From assembly GCA_018698975.1 (NCBI GenBank), contig JABIPQ010000142.1, positions 1 through 56,698 on the forward strand: a DNA stretch of 56,698 nt, written 5' to 3'. Positions within the stretch are counted from its first letter, which is position 1. Every line of letters starts with the position of its first letter. Of the stretch, positions 32,774 to 40,606 are shown piece by piece. This DNA is from Gammaproteobacteria bacterium. GTDB taxonomy: Bacteria; Pseudomonadota; Gammaproteobacteria; Pseudomonadales; Pseudohongiellaceae. A program made the translations under genes and the position numbers. The notes below the pieces were generated by a model that searched no databases, was not told where the DNA came from, and saw only the letters and a list, made by a program, of their open reading frames with translations.

Positions 32774-33540
32774 TAACCCTCTCCTTCTGCGGCTTCGACA
32801 TGCACATAACGGCCCACAGGGTTGTCAAAATGGAAAGGCGGCAGAAAGGTTTCAGGCCAGGAACCAAAAGAGTCTGTTTGTGGCTCATCAGGCGGGAATT
32901 GCGGTGATACATAGATTCCCTTGGTGACATCTTCGTTCAGCCCCCAGCCCCCTTCATAGGGCACCATGATGGTCTGGTACCAGCGTAATTTGCTGATTTT
33001 CCAGACCCCATTGTCTTTCACATATTCGTTTTCATAGGGCCCTTCACCCCACATGGCTGACTCCTGGTAACGCCCAGTGAGAATAACTGCCCGCCAACGT
33101 CCTTTGGCCGACATGCCATCGTCAGATAAAGTTATAACCGGCATCAACTGAAAATGCTCATTGAGCTGCCCCTCTTCCAGGCCTATCCGGTTATCACCCA
33201 ATCGATAAAGATATTCACGAATTCTGTCCTTACCGCGATAAAGACCATCTCTGGCATATTCCACGGTAGCATCATCAGCAAACAAATCAGTGAGTTCATC
33301 CCACAATGCCTCATCAAGATAATAGCCATAGGTTCTTTGCAGGCGTTTAATATCATTGCCGTCCTTGATGCGTTGCGCTCTTGCCCGCAAGGAATCAAGG
33401 CGAGACTGCAATGCACTGACATCGGAATCATTGCGGGAAGCTTGCTGAACAGAGTTGGCAGCAGAGTCAGATTGATCACTGCATGCACTAATTGTTAGCA
33501 GGACTGGAAGAATTGCTATAAGTAGTTTATTGCCAAACAT
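32773..33540 (-). CDS. SnoaL-like lipoprotein
   Basis: 255 aa. Signal with lipobox ISAC (Cys near residue 20) followed by SDQSDSAAN, so it is a probable lipoprotein. A coiled stretch (LQSRLDSLRARAQRIKDG) leads into one SnoaL-like domain with IKRLQRTYGYYLDEALWDE and LFADDATVEYARDGLYRGKDRI, and the same 'LPPFHFDNPVG' end as its neighbour. ATG 33540 follows GGGAAAGC; the in-frame ATG at 33552 is also possible. It is the first gene of a two-gene leftward operon. Function unknown. Confidence 0.8.
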   Translation of the reverse strand: MFGNKLLIAILPVLLTISACSDQSDSAANSVQQASRNDSDVSALQSRLDSLRARAQRIKDGNDIKRLQRTYGYYLDEALWDELTDLFADDATVEYARDGLYRGKDRIREYLYRLGDNRIGLEEGQLNEHFQLMPVITLSDDGMSAKGRWRAVILTGRYQESAMWGEGPYENEYVKDNGVWKISKLRWYQTIMVPYEGGWGLNEDVTKGIYVSPQFPPDEPQTDSFGSWPETFLPPFHFDNPVGRYVHVEAAEGEG

Positions 33541-33722
33541 ATGCTTTCCCATGTTATTTCTGACTCGTAATGGAGTAATTATTCAGATTATCCCTTGGTT
33601 AATCCTGAGTTTACTCTGAGCTTTTTCCCAAAGAGTATAAAGGACAGTTTGTTTAGCAGGTACCCCTTCTGGCTTTTTAGCCGCATAAAGTCTACACTTT
33701 TTAGTCAAAGGATTACGTCATC

Positions 33723-34325
33723 ATGTCATTTTGTCCTCAAGCCAATCCCATTGCCGGTTATGCACTGACGCTGTTTTTACTCGTCTGCACTCTGCCTGCT
33801 CAGGCGCAGGAACGACCTGCCCTATCCGGTAACTGGATTCTCAATGCGGAACTCAGCGAGAACACCGACAAGAAAGTCGAGCGCGTATTGCGCAATATGG
33901 GACAAAAAGTAAATCGTTGCTGGCTCAAGTGCGAAGAAGATCGCTTCCGCGGCGGACCCAAGGAGCAGGAACTCTATGACCGATTATCCTATGACAAAAT
34001 TCTGTCTATCGAATTAAATGAACCAGCATATCGCTTCACCTATGAAGATAATTATCAGCGCGCGATCTATACAGACGGACGCAGCCAATCTGTTAGTCTT
34101 AACCGCATCGAAACAGTTGAAGATTTTTCTTTTGCCCATTGGGAAGGCAATCAATTGTTGGTTGAAGGAAGACCAAGAGATGGAGGATTTGCCAACGAAA
34201 CCTATAGCCTTATTGAGGGTGGCATGCGTCTGAAAGCAGAATTGTATATCCGCCCCGCAGCTTTTTCAGAACCTATAGAACTGGTTCGTATTTATGACAG
34301 AATTGTTAACCCCGATGCACCATAA
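33723..34325 (+). CDS. secreted protein, GDTLVIDT-like family (short)
   Basis: 200 aa with a signal peptide (LTLFLLVCTLPAQAQ). RPALSGNWILNAELSENT at the mature start and FAHWEGNQLLVEGR near residue 138, then FSEPIELVRIYDRI near the end, place it with the proteins at 13594, 22446 and 23600. It is the shortest member and lacks the TLVIDT strand in full. It may be one domain of the family. Function unknown. It precedes the amidohydrolase gene by 41 bp. Confidence 0.65.
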   Translation: MSFCPQANPIAGYALTLFLLVCTLPAQAQERPALSGNWILNAELSENTDKKVERVLRNMGQKVNRCWLKCEEDRFRGGPKEQELYDRLSYDKILSIELNEPAYRFTYEDNYQRAIYTDGRSQSVSLNRIETVEDFSFAHWEGNQLLVEGRPRDGGFANETYSLIEGGMRLKAELYIRPAAFSEPIELVRIYDRIVNPDAP

Positions 34326-34366
34326 TTATTTATTGTATTTTTTGCAGGGATCTTTAGAGCAGAACT

Positions 34367-35695
34367 ATGTTCAAAAAATGTAGCGTAATTTGGCTTGCTT
34401 GTCTCTTGTCTCTCGCCTCTTGTCTCACTTTAGCGCAGCAAAATAAATATGCGCTTGTGGGCGGCTTGTTGATTGATGGGACAGGAGCGCAACCTGTACC
34501 CAATAGTATTGTCTTGATCAACGGGGAGAATATTGAAGCCGTGGGGACTATCGGCAGATTACCTATCCCCGAAGACTATCAGCTGATTTCAACAGAAGGC
34601 ATGACAGTGCTACCGGGTTTATGGGACCCCCATGTGCATCTTTTGTATAACGGCCATCCGGATTTTGCCCATTGGTTTTCCACCTATGCGGATCAGTTTG
34701 CCAGCGTCACCATCCCGGCATCAGCTCACCAGTTTTTAATGGCAGGTGTTACCAGCGTGCGAGATCTGGCCGTGAACACGCGTGATATTGTCAGGGTCAG
34801 GGAACGCATTGAAAAAGGTGAATTACCAGGACCCACAATTTATACCGCAGGCGCTGCATTGATGCCTGCGGCCGCTCCACAAACTTCACCCCATATCATT
34901 CCTGTAGGCAATGAAAGAAAGGCTATCAACGAAACAAAACGCTTGATTGCCGACGGCATGGACTTTATTAAAATTCTTGGTACCACCACTGAGTCACAGA
35001 GTATTGTTAACGCCATCGTCAACACTGCACATGATGCCGGTGTCCGGGTGACTGCCCATGGTCGCACTGACGCAGAAATCCGGGTCGCTCTGCTGGCAGG
35101 CGTAGATGAAATTCAGCACATTGGCATTGATACGCCAACCTATCCGGAAGATATTCTGGACATGGTTCAGCAGCGTATTGATAGCGGTACTCCTTTGTAC
35201 TGGAACCCCACTGTGGGCATGATCTTGAATACTGACGAACTGGCCGCTGATCCGGAATGGCTGGACGATCCGAAAAACTTTCTCGACTTGCCTGTGGAGA
35301 TCGAACGAGATATTCGCCAGGCCATTGCCGATGCAACATTTACAGTACAAGCACCCTCGGCATCCGACACTATCAAGCGCAAACTGCAAAGCTTGAGTGA
35401 ACGCGGTGTAATTATGACCTTTGGCAGCGATGAAGGTACTTTCGGTCATCCAGCCAGCGAGTCTACCTGGCGCGAATTGGAAACCTGGGTATTTGAATTG
35501 GGCATGGACCCGCTGGTTGCCATCAAATGGGCAACATCAGACTCAGCGGCCTATATGGGCGTAGCTGACAAGGTAGGTACACTTACCCCGGGGAAACTGG
35601 CAGATGTTATTGCTGTGCCAGGAAGTCCACTACGGCATTTCAGCACCTTGCGGGACCCCGCGATGGTGTTCAAACATGGTCGGCGCTATAAATAA
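34367..35695 (+). CDS. secreted amidohydrolase family protein
   Basis: 442 aa. The amidohydrolase barrel has the first metal motif DPHVHLLY near residue 87, a carbamylable Lys in DFIKILG near 203, HGRTDAEIR near 228, IQHIGID near 249 and the catalytic Asp in FGSDEGTFGHP near 352. The N-terminal signal MFKKCSVIWLACLLSLASCLTLAQ contains the heptamer text LLSLASCL (34398-34425). Because of LASC it could be a lipoprotein. Such imidazolonepropionase-like enzymes hydrolyse cyclic amides or peptides; the substrate is unknown. No ribosome site stands out. Confidence 0.87.
   Translation: MFKKCSVIWLACLLSLASCLTLAQQNKYALVGGLLIDGTGAQPVPNSIVLINGENIEAVGTIGRLPIPEDYQLISTEGMTVLPGLWDPHVHLLYNGHPDFAHWFSTYADQFASVTIPASAHQFLMAGVTSVRDLAVNTRDIVRVRERIEKGELPGPTIYTAGAALMPAAAPQTSPHIIPVGNERKAINETKRLIADGMDFIKILGTTTESQSIVNAIVNTAHDAGVRVTAHGRTDAEIRVALLAGVDEIQHIGIDTPTYPEDILDMVQQRIDSGTPLYWNPTVGMILNTDELAADPEWLDDPKNFLDLPVEIERDIRQAIADATFTVQAPSASDTIKRKLQSLSERGVIMTFGSDEGTFGHPASESTWRELETWVFELGMDPLVAIKWATSDSAAYMGVADKVGTLTPGKLADVIAVPGSPLRHFSTLRDPAMVFKHGRRYK
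34398..34425 (+). repeat. heptamer array inside a signal-peptide coding region
   Basis: Four units in register: CTTGTCT, CTTGTCT, CTCGCCT, CTTGTCT. They encode most of residues 11-20 (ACLLSLASCL) of the amidohydrolase signal peptide. This is the third unrelated secreted protein in the window with this unit at the same place. Confidence 0.82.
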
Positions 35696-35714
35696 TCTGA
35701 AAAAGCTATTTTTT

Positions 35715-35777
35715 GTAGGAGCGGTTTCAACCGCGAATAACACAGCACCATTCTTTCGGGACTAAAGTCCCTCCTAC
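35715..35777. repeat. REPIN (two inverted REP hairpins), 63 bp
   Basis: GTAGGA-GCGGTT-TC-AACCGC and GGGACT-AA-AGTCCC-TCCTAC at identical spacing to 31213-31275. It lies between the convergent amidohydrolase and SirB2 genes, a usual location for REPINs. The copies differ at a few spacer positions and one loop base. Confidence 0.85.
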
Positions 35778-35813
35778 AAATATTCAAGCCCCTGCAGAAG
35801 CCTTCACCATCGT

Positions 35814-36200
35814 TCAAAGCATGGCGAACCAGCTAATCCCGGTCTTGTTAACCGCAATACCAACGATATAAAGAAAAGTAACAATAGCGAGAAAGAAAGA
35901 TCCTATTCGAATGCTTTTTGTTTTGCCCCGGTTCAAGGAGATTCCTACAAACAACAAATAAAACATCAGCAGGAATATTTTCAGGGTTAGCCAGCCCTGT
36001 GCAAACAAGCCCATGTTCAACACAAAGGCCATGCTGAAACCACTGAGTAAAAACACTGTATCAACCAGATGTGGAGTCACCAGTACAATTTTATGATTCA
36101 ACCATTTTGAATCATTCACCATCAGGTAAGCCCGAAACAAAAAGCCGGTAAAACTGATCAGTGCGCAGCACATGTGGATTGTTTTCAATATGAGAAACAT
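35814..36200 (-). CDS. SirB2 family membrane protein
   Basis: 128 aa with four membrane segments. The opening FLILKTIHMCCALISFTGFLFRAYLM, with its K-x-x-H start, and 'LVTPHLVDTVFLLSGF' are typical of SirB2 (InvE-related) proteins. Their molecular role is not known; in Salmonella the locus was linked to invasion gene regulation. It appears monocistronic between a REPIN and a repeat-rich gap. Confidence 0.85.
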   Translation of the reverse strand: MFLILKTIHMCCALISFTGFLFRAYLMVNDSKWLNHKIVLVTPHLVDTVFLLSGFSMAFVLNMGLFAQGWLTLKIFLLMFYLLFVGISLNRGKTKSIRIGSFFLAIVTFLYIVGIAVNKTGISWFAML

Positions 36201-36271
36201 TGGGGAATTCTACTTCTTTGAATCAACGTTGAATTGTATGGGAAACAGGCGCTCGAGTCATCGGGGAATTG

Positions 36272-36285
36272 AGTCTCAAGTCTCA
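36272..36285 (+). repeat. heptamer pair (AGTCTCA)
   Basis: Two perfect AGTCTCA units in the 36201-36379 gap, just before the REP-like element. The 7-bp period matches the other arrays but the sequence differs. Confidence 0.45.
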
Positions 36286-36297
36286 AGCAGGCGTCTT

Positions 36298-36328
36298 GCC
36301 GGATATCGCTGCGCTCTTCCGGCCTACA
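36298..36328 (+). repeat. REP element (E. coli-type)
   Basis: GCCGGATATCGCTGCGC...TCTTCCGGCCTACA: GCCGGA pairs with TCCGGC, with the classic CCTACA tail. This is the cleanest REP copy in the window. Two bases later a five-unit heptamer array begins. Confidence 0.75.
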
Positions 36329-36330
36329 TC

Positions 36331-36365
36331 CTTTCCACTTGTACCTTGTACCTTATAACTTGCAA
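36331..36365 (+). repeat. heptamer tandem array (CTTTCCA/CTTGTAC)
   Basis: CTTTCCA, CTTGTAC, CTTGTAC, CTTATAA, CTTGCAA in strict register, right after the REP element. It lies 14 bp outside the end of the leftward gene that stops at 36380. Same order (CTTTCCA first, CTTGTAC after) as at 160-208 and 31390-31431. Confidence 0.82.
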
Positions 36366-36379
36366 CTACTCGAAAAGTT

Positions 36380-37408
36380 TTATTCGTCAGAAAACGTAAC
36401 GTCCTGCAACTCATCAGACATGCCCTGCTCCCAGGTTGACCAGCCGGAATTCATGCCATATGGCACTCTTTCCAGAATAGCTTCAATTTCATGGATCTGG
36501 CCGTCATACACCTTGAAAATTTCGGCAATACCCCAGGTCCAGGGTTGTACCGGACCAGCCACAACTTCACGTCCATTTGGTGTAACACCATGTCTGAATT
36601 CACCACCGGAATGATCAAAAAATACAAAGGAAAATACCAATCCTCGTTCTTCATCCACGGCAACGAAGCGACGATCCCTGATTCGATTGACAAAAAAGAT
36701 CAGCCCTGATTGAAACTGCTCCATACAGGTCCATTGTGATGAATAACCGGTAGCATCCGAGGGATCAGGGCGTGCTTCTCCTTCTGGAGTCGGTGCATTG
36801 GTAGATTGCATACCGTTTTCCCGGCGGTCGCAGTCATCTGCAAAGGGATAATCCATAAGACCATCGTTCTTCTGCATACCGGTAAAATACATGTTTGCCA
36901 CTTCCAGCAAGTCCCGTCGAGACATGCGTTGGCTGTCGGTTAACGCCGAAGTGAATGCAGGTCTTACCTCCAGCGCGGAAATTCTTTCTGCAGCACTGGC
37001 ACTGCGCGCAAGAAAATGTTCAATTTCGCTAATTTCACCCTCTTCGATTCGTAGTCTGAGTGATAAAAGTACACCTGTGGATTGCAGGGGATCGCGGTGA
37101 TCTTCAAATATGTTGCCCAGGAATGCCACTTGCTGAGCCGGAACATCGGCAATAATAATTTTGTATTCCCCTTTACCCTTCATGGTCTGCCACAGACCAT
37201 CTCTCAGATTCAGTCGTTGACCATTTTCAGTGAAACGCACATCGCTGGCGATTGGGATAGCATCGGGATTATTATCGGTAACGGCATCCAGGTAACGATC
37301 AACGAAGCTTTCAAGACATGCCCTGTCGCATTCCTGCGCCTGTAGTGAAATTGGGAAGAAGGTAAGTGTCAGGATGGCAAACACGAGGATTTTTATTATT
37401 CTAGTCAT
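36380..37408 (-). CDS. secreted protein, SnoaL/NTF2-like repeat candidate
   Basis: 342 aa with a signal peptide (LVFAILTLTFFPISLQAQ). The mature start CDRACLESFVDRYLDAVTDNNPDAIPIASDVRFTENG looks like an NTF2-like helix followed by strands, and the second half (LLEVANMYFTGMQKNDG, FADDCDRRENGMQ) repeats the pattern. Two Cys pairs suggest disulfides in the periplasm. I do not know the family's function. GGAG precedes the ATG. It stands alone. Confidence 0.65.
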   Translation of the reverse strand: MTRIIKILVFAILTLTFFPISLQAQECDRACLESFVDRYLDAVTDNNPDAIPIASDVRFTENGQRLNLRDGLWQTMKGKGEYKIIIADVPAQQVAFLGNIFEDHRDPLQSTGVLLSLRLRIEEGEISEIEHFLARSASAAERISALEVRPAFTSALTDSQRMSRRDLLEVANMYFTGMQKNDGLMDYPFADDCDRRENGMQSTNAPTPEGEARPDPSDATGYSSQWTCMEQFQSGLIFFVNRIRDRRFVAVDEERGLVFSFVFFDHSGGEFRHGVTPNGREVVAGPVQPWTWGIAEIFKVYDGQIHEIEAILERVPYGMNSGWSTWEQGMSDELQDVTFSDE

Positions 37409-37601
37409 ACTGTAATGCTCCGAAATATCTGTTCACCCAGCGGAAATACCAGCCTACTTGATTTTCTGAATAATTGACAGATCAAGCAAAACCTCCTGTT
37501 ATCACTGAGTTCAAGCATTAATTATTTTAGTCTGACAAGGCCCTTTTGTGATAAATTAACGCGCTTTGAAATTATGAAGTTTTCATGGGGAAAATTAAAA
37601 A

Positions 37602-38474
37602 ATGACCAAGTCCTGTAAAGCGCCAGATCCAAATACCAAGACACCCAAATTTATACTGCCAGCCAATGCGACTGATGCCCACTGCCATATTTTCGGCCCT
37701 GGCGACGTCTACCCTTACTCCCCGACCCGCTCCTATACACCCCCTGATGCCGGGCTGGATGACTTCAAAAAGCTGCAAAGTATTCTTGGGCTGACACGTG
37801 CTGTGCTGGTGAATGCCAGTTGTCATGGGACTAATAACGATCCCATTCTTGACGCCATTGCTCAAAGTGGTGGCGCTTATCGCGGTGTTGCCAATATCAA
37901 TGATGATTTTAGTGAAGCAGATATCGAGAAACTCCATGAAGGAGGTTGCCGTGGCTGTCGCTTTAATTTCGTGCGACATCTGGGAGGCATTCCTGATATG
38001 GATGAATTCCACAGTATTATCAATAAAATCAGAGGCTTTGGATGGCATGTTGTCCTCCACTTTGATGCCATTGACTTAGTAGGCTTCCAGGATCTGCTGG
38101 ACAACCTGCCAATTCCCTACATTATTGACCACATGGGCCGCGTGCCGACCAAAGATGGTCTGGAACAAGAGCCCTTTAAAATACTGCTTGAATTCGCCAA
38201 GCGGGATAATTGCTGGATCAAGGTATGCGGCGCTGAAAGAATTTCTTCCGCGGGCCCCCCCTTTACCGACGCCATGCCTTTTGCCAAAGCCCTCATTGAG
38301 CTTGCTCCCGAGCGCGTCTTATGGGGAACAGACTGGCCCCATCCCAATATCAAAGAGCATATGCCCAACGACGGGGATCTTGTAGATCTGATCCCATTGA
38401 TGGCCCCGGATGCTGATTTACAGCAAAAATTACTTGTTGATAATCCTCATCGCCTTTACGGATTTTCAAACTAA
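37602..38474 (+). CDS. amidohydrolase_2 / LigI-like lactonase
   Basis: 290 aa cytoplasmic protein of the PF04909 class. DAHCHIFGPGDVYPYSPTRSYTPPDA at residues 27-52 is characteristic of the 2-pyrone-4,6-dicarboxylate lactonase (LigI) branch; HFDAIDL, IDHMGRVPT and GTDWPHPN supply the remaining metal and catalytic positions. It hydrolyses a lactone-like or dicarboxylate intermediate in aromatic or related catabolism; the exact substrate is open. A GGGG run precedes the ATG. SDR and SnoaL genes follow within 21 bp of each other, so this is a three-gene rightward operon. Confidence 0.82.
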   Translation: MTKSCKAPDPNTKTPKFILPANATDAHCHIFGPGDVYPYSPTRSYTPPDAGLDDFKKLQSILGLTRAVLVNASCHGTNNDPILDAIAQSGGAYRGVANINDDFSEADIEKLHEGGCRGCRFNFVRHLGGIPDMDEFHSIINKIRGFGWHVVLHFDAIDLVGFQDLLDNLPIPYIIDHMGRVPTKDGLEQEPFKILLEFAKRDNCWIKVCGAERISSAGPPFTDAMPFAKALIELAPERVLWGTDWPHPNIKEHMPNDGDLVDLIPLMAPDADLQQKLLVDNPHRLYGFSN

Positions 38475-38495
38475 AAACAATATCAGGCAAAGTCA

Positions 38496-39323
38496 TTGAT
38501 GATGAAAACCATTCTTATTACTGGCTCCACAGACGGCCTTGGTAAAGAAGTTGCCAGACGTCTGGTAACACAAGGTCACAAAGTTTTAATTCACGGCCGT
38601 AATCCAGAAAAAGGCCAACTCGTCATTAATGAGTTGGCCAAACTGACTGATCAGGCCAATATTGAATATTTCAACGCGGACCTTTCCTCCCTGGCCGAAG
38701 TAAAAAAACTGTCTAAGGATATTCTGGCTTCCCGGAGTCGACTGGATGTGCTGGTCAATAACGCGGGCATTGGCCCAAGAACGAAGGACTCACCAAGGCA
38801 ATTAAGTAAAGACGGACTTGAGATGTTTTTTGCTGTCAATTACCTTGCCGGCTATTTCCTTGCAAGAGAACTGATGCCATTATTAAAATCATCTGCCCCT
38901 GCCAGGGTTATCAACGTTGCGTCAATAGCTCAGGTCGCGATTAATTTTGACGATCCCATGCTTGAGAATAATTATGGTGATTATCAAGCCTACAGCCAGA
39001 GCAAATTAGCCCAAATTCTTCATACCATGGACCTGGCACAGCAACTGGCAGGCTCTGGCGTAAGTGCTAATTCATTACATCCCGCCACCTTAATGAATAC
39101 CAAGATGGTTCTTGACTCCAGCGCTCTGCCCGATAGCAGAACCACTGTTGAAGAAGGTGCCGATGCATTGGAGAACCTGATCATGGGAGACGCCAGTGTA
39201 TTATTAAGTGGCGGATATTATGATGGCCTTACAAAAGCTCAACCTGATGCACAGGCCTTTGATAAACAGACCTTACAGGAACTACAGGAATTAAGTGAAA
39301 AACTGATTTCACAAGCAATTTGA
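38496..39323 (+). CDS. short-chain dehydrogenase/reductase
   Basis: 275 aa. NAD(P)-binding motif TGSTDGLG near residue 9, NNAG near 88, catalytic Ser region INVASIAQ, and YSQSK giving Tyr and Lys of the active site. It resembles classical SDRs with retinol-dehydrogenase-like N-terminal LVTQGHKVLIHGRN. The middle of the LigI-like operon suggests oxidation or reduction of the same pathway's intermediate. Start is at a run of ATG codons (38496, 38499). Confidence 0.87.
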   Translation: MMMKTILITGSTDGLGKEVARRLVTQGHKVLIHGRNPEKGQLVINELAKLTDQANIEYFNADLSSLAEVKKLSKDILASRSRLDVLVNNAGIGPRTKDSPRQLSKDGLEMFFAVNYLAGYFLARELMPLLKSSAPARVINVASIAQVAINFDDPMLENNYGDYQAYSQSKLAQILHTMDLAQQLAGSGVSANSLHPATLMNTKMVLDSSALPDSRTTVEEGADALENLIMGDASVLLSGGYYDGLTKAQPDAQAFDKQTLQELQELSEKLISQAI

Positions 39324-39343
39324 AACCGTTTGGGGGAAAAATA

Positions 39344-39952
39344 ATGAATCGTTTTGAAAAAGCCGTATATGAATGCATGGATCCCGTTGAGGCTTTACTG
39401 CAGCGTACTGAAAATCCTTTGCACAGAGCAATCCTGGAGAACTTTCGGCGCCATGTGCACCTGGAAGGCTCAGGACAGTTCGACAAGATCACTGCACCCG
39501 ACATGTCGGTGGACAATCCTGTTTACCGCGTCTCCTGGGGCGATACCCCGGCGCTGATAGAAGGTAAGGAAGGTGTTATAGGATTTTATAATAGCGTCAC
39601 AGAGGCGGTGTTATGGAATTCAGATGATCTGATCGCGGTAAATGACTGGGGCATTGCTGATGAGCTTACCTTCAACCAGCATATTAAAGGTAGTGACTTG
39701 CAAAACCTGGGATATACCGCTGATTCACCGGATGCCTATTATCACCTGCGCAGTCGCCAGGCCTTTATCTGGCCTTATAATGATCAGGCCCTGCTGATGG
39801 GTGAAAATCTCTACGAAGATAAAACCAGTGTGGAAATCACTCAGATTGATGAAAGCGAACTGATTACGCCACAACGGGTCGCCGAAATTCACCGAGAGCA
39901 GCTGGCCCGACTGGAAGCAGAGAAAGGCCCCAATTGGTGGGTATATAAATAG
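39344..39952 (+). CDS. SnoaL-like protein
   Basis: About 202 aa, without a signal peptide. AILENFRRHVHLEGSGQFDK is the N-terminal helix; MSVDNPVYRVSWGDTPALIEGKEGVIGFY and later strands fit an NTF2-like fold. It might be a cyclase, dehydratase or lactone-opening partner for the LigI-like and SDR enzymes. ATG 39344 follows GGGGGAAAA; an upstream TTG at 39320 overlaps the SDR gene. Terminator at 39984-40011 closes the operon. Confidence 0.7.
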   Translation: MNRFEKAVYECMDPVEALLQRTENPLHRAILENFRRHVHLEGSGQFDKITAPDMSVDNPVYRVSWGDTPALIEGKEGVIGFYNSVTEAVLWNSDDLIAVNDWGIADELTFNQHIKGSDLQNLGYTADSPDAYYHLRSRQAFIWPYNDQALLMGENLYEDKTSVEITQIDESELITPQRVAEIHREQLARLEAEKGPNWWVYK

Positions 39953-39983
39953 CTGGTGGGAATATAATAAAAGGTTAAAAAAA

Positions 39984-40011
39984 ACGGCGTTCAGAGGAAC
40001 GCCGTTTTTTT
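39984..40011. terminator. bidirectional intrinsic terminator
   Basis: ACGGCGTTC-AGAG-GAACGCCGT makes a perfect 9-bp stem, with A-run before (39977-39984) and T-run after (40005-40011). It serves the rightward LigI-like operon and the leftward DUF6152 gene that ends at 40045. Confidence 0.9.
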
Positions 40012-40044
40012 ATCTTAATTGACTCAGAACTATTGTTTCAGAAA

Positions 40045-40533
40045 TTAATCCAGAGTTGGTTCGGCAAGTGCCTCATCGCCAATCTGGATTGAACCTTCTA
40101 CGGTGTCGCAATGCATACCCGGGGCTGGAGGCGTTCTTTCCGGACATTTGAATAATCCACCCTGTCTTGACCCGGAATTTTCGCCATTACGCAAAGGATG
40201 CAGGCCTACGCTAAAAACGGTTCCTTGCGGAAAAGCGTTTACAGAAACACCCTGTCGCGCCATAGCCGCAGAACCCTGCATTTCAACGGACCAGATCACC
40301 GGGTCTCCGTTTTCATCGCGCAATACGTTTTTTCGATCTTCATTCATCGGGGCAAAGAAAATTGCCAGGTGATTGGCGGCCGGATCAATTCGCGTCACAA
40401 CACCAGTGAACAGCTTCACATTTCGCATGTCGTACATGGCAAATGAATGATGTGCCTGTACTGGCGTGCCCAGCAAACTTGCCAGTAATGAAAGAGCTAA
40501 GGCAGGTTTATATAACTTCTTGAAATTTATCAT
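40045..40533 (-). CDS. DUF6152-like secreted protein
   Basis: 162 aa. The signal peptide (LALSLLASLLGTPVQA) is cut before HHSFAMYDMRN. The core LFTGVVTRIDPAANHLAIFF keeps one His at the position of NPH in other DUF6152 proteins, though P is replaced. A longer C-terminal tail (GGLFKCPERTPPAPGMHCDTVEG) has two Cys. It is the most divergent of the four DUF6152 copies. AAGGAG lies upstream. It is preceded by the 465-aa GDTLVIDT-like gene on the same strand (73 bp), again the same pairing. Confidence 0.75.
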   Translation of the reverse strand: MINFKKLYKPALALSLLASLLGTPVQAHHSFAMYDMRNVKLFTGVVTRIDPAANHLAIFFAPMNEDRKNVLRDENGDPVIWSVEMQGSAAMARQGVSVNAFPQGTVFSVGLHPLRNGENSGSRQGGLFKCPERTPPAPGMHCDTVEGSIQIGDEALAEPTLD

Positions 40534-40606
40534 ATTTTAATACTCCTTCTGCCTCCTATAGCTAGGGAAGGCCTGATTACCAAATAGTATCTCTTAGCAA
40601 GACTGA

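Noticed and set aside
34994-35449. 151-residue minus-strand frame inside the amidohydrolase gene
   Set aside because: Antisense shadow of a well-supported enzyme; no start signal and no recognisable domain.
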